From Ceratobasidium sp. AG-K (taxonomy: Eukaryota; Basidiomycota; Agaricomycetes; Cantharellales; Ceratobasidiaceae), in assembly GCA_037039685.1 (NCBI GenBank), contig JAWNGF010000002.1:4774001-4838000 (forward strand): a stretch of 64,000 nucleotides of DNA. Direction: 5' to 3'. The notes under the pieces are model-generated. The model ran no database searches. It was given only the letters and a program-made list of their open reading frames with translations, and had not been told where the DNA came from. The position numbers and the translations under genes were made by a program. How positions within the stretch are numbered: the first letter of the stretch is position 1; every line of letters begins with the position of its first letter. Shown here piece by piece: positions 57,693-64,000 of the stretch.

Positions 57693-58993
57693 TCGTATCG
57701 AATGTTATTATTCTACTTTATTATGCAACTTGAGGGCTAGTTGTGGTTGAGCAGTGCGCCACCTCTTTTCGATCGTGAACGGCACGTGACCGCCTTTGGG
57801 AACCCCTTCCATCTTTCCCTCCCCTATAAAAACCTTCGGGTGGTCTCTTCTCCTCTCACCGTACCTACAGTCCTTGTCCTTGTGGACGAGCGGTTTGCCC
57901 AAGAGCGCCTGTAGTTAATTAAATACGTATTAAAAAAGTTAGTACCACGTGACCGTATCTCTTGAGCGCTTGTGGTGGCATTTCGTCAGCACGGAGGCAG
58001 CAGGAAACTACCACGTGCCTACCTGACGCCATAGGCGCTATACGGCGCTACGGTAGCAACATATAGCATCCATAGCACTCTATAAACTCTTTGATTGTGC
58101 TTGTGGAGCTGTACGTGCCGTAGTGAAAGCCCAGGGGGCCACACTCGGTGCTGCGTGTATCCAATGTCTGTGCTATTCAAATCTAACAATCGGATTTCCT
58201 TAGTCAATGAGGCCCATTTATTCAAGCGAAGCCTTCAATTACTCGTTGGTCCCCTAGCTGTCTAACCACCATGCGTTCCTCCTCCCCGGAACAACTTGTG
58301 GGTTTCATAGGAGGGTTTGCGGGGCGAGTGGTCTAAGTATAATTATGCACACAAGCGCGGTAATGCAGCGAATACAGGTAATCTTAGTTACACTTTATTC
58401 GTTAGACCAAAGGATCTATGGTCACTGCATCCGTCAGGTCATCCTACCCAAGCCAATTGACAAAACCATGATGGTCTAGGATTGTTTGTAGCCAAAAGAG
58501 GTTTGATGTTGTATGCAATATATTCTAGGACCGGGAAAGACCAACGAGAAGCAACTCGAGGACACGGCAATGGTTGTTAGGGTGTATGTATGCGCATAAA
58601 TCCCATGTCATGAGCTCATAGGACCATCTCACTTGACATAAATTGTTGACTGTAAATAGGCCCGCACCTCTTTTCCTGACATTTCATGTGAGTTACATAT
58701 TTGTAATACACTTGGACATACAATCTTTGGAGCGCACAGACCAGAGTATGGAAACCCGTTCCCATTGATTATTGGAACGATCTTCTTTATTAACTTAATC
58801 GGAACCACGTTCTGATAGGTTGACAACAAGTTGTGACCTGCAGCTCCAATGGTTGAGTTGCTAATGATTTTCTAGGTAATGAGCAACATATAACACCGCT
58901 TACCGGTAATATCCAGATTATACACGTCAGGTAACACATCACGCATTACGAAACATATTTACATGCGGTATGGTCTGGCCACGACTACCACGA
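57693..58993. other. Intergenic, 1.3 kb
   Basis: Upstream region of NUP42 and 3' flank of the F-box gene. Only short frames without motifs. No tRNA-like folds were identified by eye. Confidence 0.4.
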
Positions 58994-60649
58994 CTACCCA
59001 GATGCAGTTTCTGAGCGGCGTTTGAATGTATCTTCATTGAGCATCTGGCAGAACCACTCGCACCGCTTTGAGTTCACGCTCGCCTTAGCAAGACACAAAA
59101 GGTTGGGCCAGAAACAACGCATGTACCTAAGCCATAACTGTGAGGTTGGCACAAAGCGACAGTGGGCTTATCTTACTGGGCAATTGGCAAGGTTTCCTCG
59201 CCTTCTGGGAAATCTATTTGAAGTATTTCAAGGGTAACTTTGTGAGTGATAGGAACGAAATTCAATGTTGGGGGGATCTTTCCTGAATACGTTAAGGATA
59301 TTGATAGTATTTCAAGCTTGGGCAAGTGTATAGCATAATGCTGCAAATCTCCGAGTGCAACCGGGATAGAAACCAAACAAAGGGTTCGTACTTCAGGCAT
59401 GGCAAAGACCAAATCCAGGTCATTCATTCCATCTGCAAGCCGCAAACGCTTGAAATAGACATTCCGTAGGGGAAGTTTTTGTAGCGCATTTATCTCAGCC
59501 GAGGTAATTAAGAGGCTGGAGTGAACCCAGGAGTTAAATGATATTGAGAGGCTGCTAGTGTGCGGGCTACTGATAGGAAGCACTTGCAGAAATTCGTGAA
59601 AGTTTTGCTGATTCTTATCGAGACGACCGTCATGGTCAAGGTGAATCGTGATAGCGGTCAAGGAGTTCACCAGTGGTGGTATACGCCATAGCGCAAGCAT
59701 CGTTTCAAAGCGTACACTGGTTAGATGGATGTTGCACATAGAGCTAAAAAGGTCGCTGGGCCACGAGGCCACCGGGATCTTTTTACCGTGACTTTGCCAA
59801 GTAATGTCAAGGCATTGAAGATGGGGCAACGTTCCCAATAAATTTAGAGCTTCCAGATCAACGAGTGACTCGTTACCGATGATTCTACGAAGTTGAGAAA
59901 ACCTGGACAGAGACTGACATAGAAGTGAGATTCCATTACTGTTTTTTCCGGTAGGATAACGGGTCGGGATCGTCACTTCGAGTTCACGCACATTAGGACA
60001 CAGCTGTGAGATGGCCTGCAGCAATTGAAAAATGAACGCGTCCTCGGCTTGTTCAGTGCTCGTCAACAAAGCCTCGATAGGGATAGCACATAATTTTAGC
60101 AATGAGGGGCTCAAAAAGTAGGTAATCCAACGAATTGTTGCATCGGGACGCCACGTTCCTTCGTAGCGACACGTTAACGAGGTTAGATTTGGTAGTAAGG
60201 TGTATTTCCGCGTGTCCAGCAGAGATTTTCCTTTACCGCGAAATTCGTAGACATCACGGACGTCGAGGGCTTTGACCCACGCAGCATAAAGCTCGAATCG
60301 CCTGAAGTCAGCTTGTTCCAGGATTTTGATGCTCTACTTGGATGGGTCAAACCACAGGACGAAACCTTGTTGTGTCAACAACCAAGCTTACAATAATGCG
60401 CGAAAGTGATGTTCGTGTGTCTGGCCGCCGCTTCATGGTAACCACTGTTCCAGGAACAAGAGCAAAAAGCCTCGTGATACCGTTTACATGTTGCCACAGG
60501 AGAGGCGCGGCACATTGAAAGAAAACGCGAGACACCAGGACGAGCTTCGCCCAATCTGCCTGGCTCAGATTCGATAGAATTAAGGCAAGTAGTTCTGGGA
60601 TTAGTATTGGCGTAGCCGAGTGATGTTTTCTAGACCTGTTTCGTGACAT
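58994..60649 (-). CDS. F-box protein with LRR-like C-terminal region
   Basis: Likely substrate-recognition subunit of an SCF ubiquitin ligase, about 530 residues. ATG 60649 opens a basic leader, then the F-box (residues about 14-55: ILIPELLALILSNLSQADWA, KLVLVSRVFFQCAAPLLWQH). After one intron comes a long exon of irregular leucine-rich units (LCPNVRELEV, FSQLRRIIGN, LLGTLPHLQCLDITW, LQKLPLRNVYFKRLRLADG, AMPEVRTLCLVSIPVALGDL). The frame appears to stop at 59173, but a GTAAGA donor there joins to an acceptor before YMRCFWPNLLCLAKASVNSK, giving the final exon to TAG 58994. This matches the usual ending of Agaricomycete F-box/LRR proteins. Target unknown. Confidence 0.82.
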
Positions 60650-61178
60650 TCTAGGGTAGACGGGATCAAGAAGGTGGTTGCCTGGGGCAAGATCCCGAGC
60701 TACTTGATGACTAATTACAATATGAATGTAAGCGGAAGGTTATTGTTTGTCGTCACCCGCATTCTAGCCTCTGCTCACCGAACGAACGTCAGGTTAGGTC
60801 GGGCACAACACTGCCGTTCGTGATCCTGGGATGGAACTGACTCTCATCAATGTCAAGGCGAAGACCGGCTTCGTATTACAGTATTTCTAGAGTAGGCGAC
60901 GTCACTGTACCCAACCAGTTTCAGCCTACCATATGCGCAGAGCGCCCTGCTATATTGTCGATCGATTGTGCGAATGAAAGATCACGCTTGCATACGTTTC
61001 TGAAAACGTGCGTCGGCGAAGGCCTAGAATTATTTTTGAATATTGAACCTCAGGCCCATGATAGTTTTACACACCCTTGGCCTGCAGCGATTCGAATGTA
61101 ATATAAATCAAATGAGGGTTCGAACGGATCTCAAAGTAACTCGTCGTATATCACTGATTACCAACCCCTATCCTTTCA
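60650..61178. other. Intergenic, 0.53 kb
   Basis: Upstream region of the F-box gene and 3' flank of RPC8. No gene or clear TATA element recognised. Confidence 0.4.
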
Positions 61179-62184
61179 CTACTCCATGTCCATCTCCTGC
61201 TCCGTATTTTCCCACCAAGCGAGTGCTCCCAAGCCATCCCCGCTCAGCGATGCCTAAAAGCGTTTGGCATTGTAAGCTATATGCTAATAATACTGAAATA
61301 TTTACTGACCGTAATCGTATATGGGGCTTTTCGGTCACCCTCATCCTCAACTTTCTCCTCTTTGCCCGTCTCAGCCTTTTGCGGCCCAGGCTCATTGTCG
61401 TAAAATTCGTCGCGTTCGACCCGCAGTCGGACGACTTCGTTTCGGTCGAGGTAGAGTCGGGTGGTTATGTCAGTGTCGAGGAGTTGAACCGTGGAGGGAG
61501 GGTCGTCTAGGTCGAATTACTTTGTAAGGGCATAAAGCAAGGTTTTTTCTTTTCTTTACCTGACATCCAGTGATGCGGTGGGAGCCAAAAGAACGCTTGT
61601 TCGTTTTGATCACTATAGTTGTTTATAAATGAACCTCTTGAATGCGCTGGTTAAAGGCACTTACAACGCAGATGGGACTGGTAGATAGTCTCGCGGGATA
61701 TAAATATCATCAAAAAAGCCAAGGGTGACTAGTGACCGACTTCATGCATGCTCTCCCGAAACGCACAGTCAAACGCACCTCGGATGCCATCTTCGGTTGA
61801 AGACTTGACCTTTCCCACAATAACTTCTGACCGGGAAGGATGAAACACTACCATACGAAACGTAACTAGGGACCTCCGAATACAGCTATTAGAACGGGCG
61901 GATCCTATGTGAAAACGAGTCACATCCTCACCTTTGTACCAATAGCAACCATCGCCATACTTGATGATTCCTTCCCCTACCCAAATTAGATCAAAGACGC
62001 ATATGCATAGTCCTACATCGAGCAAAACTCGATTTGCATATTTTTTGTTTAATTCACTAGTAATTGAAACATGTACTGGCGCTGAGAATTGCGAAGGAGC
62101 CACAGCGACATTGTCCTGCCGGAAGTGAGTAAGTTATTCCAAAATGAAGCATAGCCCTACCTTGAGGGTGGCCGTAACAAACAT
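61179..62184 (-). CDS. RPC25: RNA polymerase III subunit RPC8 (yeast RPC25, Rpb7-like stalk)
   Basis: Subunit of the RNA polymerase III stalk, needed for initiation at tRNA and 5S genes; nuclear, about 240 residues. The seven-exon model starts at ATG 62184 (MFVTATLK) and continues DNVAVAPSQFSAPVHVSITS, ELNKKYANRVLLDVGLCICV, FDLI, then FRMVVFHPSRSEVIVGKV. The OB-fold/S1 part follows: EDGIRVTLGFFDDIYIPRDY, LPVPSAFDQNEQAFFWLPPH. The divergent middle is acidic (LYLDRNEVVRLRVERDEFYD), and the C-terminus is the diagnostic APYTIT-ASLSGDGLGALAWWE with TAG at 61179. Every intron closes in phase. The order of blocks matches RPC8/RPC25 and not Rpb7 of polymerase II. Confidence 0.92.
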
Positions 62185-62502
62185 ATGTTCCTAGGCGGCG
62201 CTTTTTATGTGTAAGTCGGAACGGCCCTAGCGTTATGCGTGAAAAGTGGTTGTGCAAAAATGTGGTCAAGTCGAGAGTCACAAGATGGTCACATGACCTT
62301 TGGTATCTCGATTCTCAAAGGTGTGTTTGATTTATCATCAATAAGTTATGGCTATGTGTTACAAAATGACTGAAAGGAATCAAAGTGAATGCTAAACTAC
62401 ACGGATGCGAGTAGATATATATATAAATAGTAAGTGAGGTAATAATTTAACTTAAATGAGAAATAAATATGTTGTCCTTGCACAGGACGCTTCAAGCGTT
62501 TT
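62185..62502. other. Intergenic, 0.32 kb, with a TA microsatellite
   Basis: Upstream region of RPC8 and 3' flank of the MYND gene. Contains a short (AT)n tract at about 62414-62424 in an A/T-rich stretch. Nothing else recognised. Confidence 0.4.
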
Positions 62503-63370
62503 AGTGCTTGCCATTGAGGTACGTGAGGAAATAGACCAAGGATGGAAGATCAGACATCGTGATGTTGGTGTAGTTGGACAAGCGAGTGCTACGCAATTCG
62601 TTAGTGGATGTTCAATGAGAACACAGGACTGATGCGCTCACCCAGAGTACTTGAGGGCTACAATCGGGCCCCTCCAGTCATGTCTAGCCTTTCCATGGGT
62701 CAAAGAATCGACGGTACGGTTCGGCCGGGAGCCATCAGTGAGGAAGTTGGACCGGAAGAACACTTGGAGAGGGAACCGGAGGGCTTCGCCTATTCGATGT
62801 ATTTAGTCAAATCATTCAATGGCTGATGGGCTAACAAACATACCGCCAACGCCGGTCGAGACAATCATGCTAGCAATCTCGGCATCAGCTCCCAGGATAG
62901 GAGCGAGCACAGGTTGCCAATCGACAACACCACCCTCATGAACCATTCCAAGCAGATTGACCTGAATCAACTTGGGGCGCTCCGAGTCAACCGAGAACAC
63001 CATTCCTAGAGGTAGCGCTTGATGAGTGCCATGTTGTCTTTCTATGCTGCGAAAACTTACCGTGGAAAGATGCTTTGGTCGTCTGGATCACCCGAGACGG
63101 TGCTTGGAGAGCCATGGGCGCGACACAAGGTTGCATGGGGGGCGAGGGAGTCGAGGAGCTGCTGGACGACCAGCTGGATTTGGGCACGCACTCGGCGCGA
63201 TGTCTAGGCCAGTCCATGGCCAAATGTTCAGGAGAGCAATACCATTGGTCTTCGCATCTGGGTGGGTGTAAGAACAATCAAATCCCCCACCCGGAGTTAA
63301 CTCACCGGGAACACCACGACGCGCAAAGGCTTCCGCACCAGCACCAATGATGGATTGCAGCAGTAGGCAT
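62503..63370 (-). CDS. MYND-type zinc finger protein
   Basis: About 230 residues in four exons. From ATG 63370 the N-terminus forms a MYND finger: WCWCGSLCASWC, then across an intron SRCEDQWYCSPEHLAMDWPR and HRAECVP, which supplies the C-x2-C-x5-C-x3-H and H-x3-C half of the motif. The first Cys pair is spaced unusually (CWC/CGSLC). A Ser-rich linker leads to a compact C-terminal domain (VFSVDSERPKLIQVNLLGMV, VVDWQPVLAPILGADAEIAS, ALRFPLQVFFRSNFLTDGSR, RGPIVALKYSG, ITMSDLPSLVYFLTYLNGKH), ending at TAA 62503. Such small MYND proteins are numerous in Agaricomycetes; MYND fingers bind proline-rich partners. Function unknown. Confidence 0.82.
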
Positions 63371-64000
63371 ATCGTGTTTATTCGTTAAGTTAGATTAAGT
63401 CTATTAGTCTATGCAGCCGACACAGTCGTGAGGATCGTTGACCAAACCCGAACCGAGAAGTAGAACCCAGAGAGAAGATACGAAGAAATGTGAGGAAGTG
63501 AGAACTCATCGACGACACGTTTATAAACATATGTTGGCTATGCCAGCTAAGCCTAAAGGCCATGCAAGTCTACTCGGGTAGACTCTGAGGCCCTGCACCA
63601 TCGGCGATCTACGGAATGCTGTCAGCTAGTTCAATACAGGCCACAAGCGCTAATGTTCCTGGAACTGTATTACCAATTGCAGCATCGCCACGCTATCATC
63701 AGGGTCCGGTGGCAGGGCGGGTTTTTTGTGCACAGCGAACCGATGCACTTTCCTCGGAATCCTCGGAAACGGACAGCTTTATCATCTGTTTCGGGCATTG
63801 TTCATACAACATCGGGCAATATTCGCGCTATGTTTACGCCCGATAAGGCTTGAATTGATATCCGCTCAACATTGGAGAAAACTGGCGAGACATCAAAAGA
63901 ACGTTCCGCCACATGTTGACTCAGTTTTCCAGACCGTTTTTGCAGCTTTAATGACGCGTTTCTTCCTGCGCTCATGTGCTTTGAGCGTCGGCGCGAAATG
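63371..64000. other. Window end, 0.63 kb
   Basis: Upstream region of the MYND gene. Two overlapping plus-strand frames of 66-76 codons (63616-63853) have no motif support. No gene called. Confidence 0.4.

Noticed and set aside
61043..61510. 155-codon plus-strand ORF with a hydrophobic stretch
   Set aside because: Antisense to the RPC8 exons, which splice perfectly and carry diagnostic motifs.

Overview
The window is nuclear DNA from a filamentous basidiomycete. Genes are split by many short GT-AG introns, mostly 40-70 nt with TACTAAC-like branch sites, and the gene set is typical of Agaricomycetes. The protein content (families of class 3 lipases, DUF2235 hydrolases, a TKL kinase, an F-box protein, a small MYND-finger protein, a GPI-type chitin deacetylase) suggests a Rhizoctonia/Ceratobasidiaceae-like fungus. 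That assignment is inference from gene content, not a database match. All gene models were spliced by hand: start and stop codons are exact where given, internal exon borders are approximate.

Layout. 0-19 kb is an accessory-looking, lipolysis-rich stretch: two tandem secreted class 3 lipases (1-2.8 kb), a hypothetical protein, a single-pass membrane protein, a 5.4 kb gene joining a DUF2235 alpha/beta-hydrolase to a long helical repeat tail (8.9-14.4 kb), 2.8 kb without genes, and a third lipase (17.1-18.4 kb). 19-62 kb is mostly conserved housekeeping: a VPS9/CUE Rab5 GEF, an HSF-type transcription factor, ZPR1 divergent from an ERG4 sterol reductase, a PXB/DUF3818 protein, the permease chaperone SHR3, a Bem3-like PX-PH-RhoGAP, a PDCD2/TSR4 protein divergent from an MSC2-like zinc transporter, dihydroxyacetone kinase, a TKL kinase, chitin deacetylase, NUP42, an F-box protein and RNA polymerase III subunit RPC8. 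A MYND-finger protein closes the window at 62.5-63.4 kb.

Shared themes are lipid and membrane biology (three lipases, DUF2235 hydrolase, ERG4, PXB and PX proteins, VPS9), polarity and cell wall (RhoGAP, chitin deacetylase), secretory-pathway support (SHR3, MSC2) and core gene expression (HSF, ZPR1, TSR4, RPC8, NUP42). No operons, CRISPR arrays, complete transposons, rRNA or tRNA genes were recognised.

The most interesting items are the DUF2235-helical-repeat fusion gene, a three-copy palindromic repeat with 31-32 bp spacing in the ZPR1/ERG4 divergent promoter, a NUP42 gene whose first coding exon is the start codon alone, a duplicated lipase pair that kept its promoter, and a recurrent pattern of single-base frame breaks in otherwise intact conserved genes, which more likely reflects assembly indels than decay.
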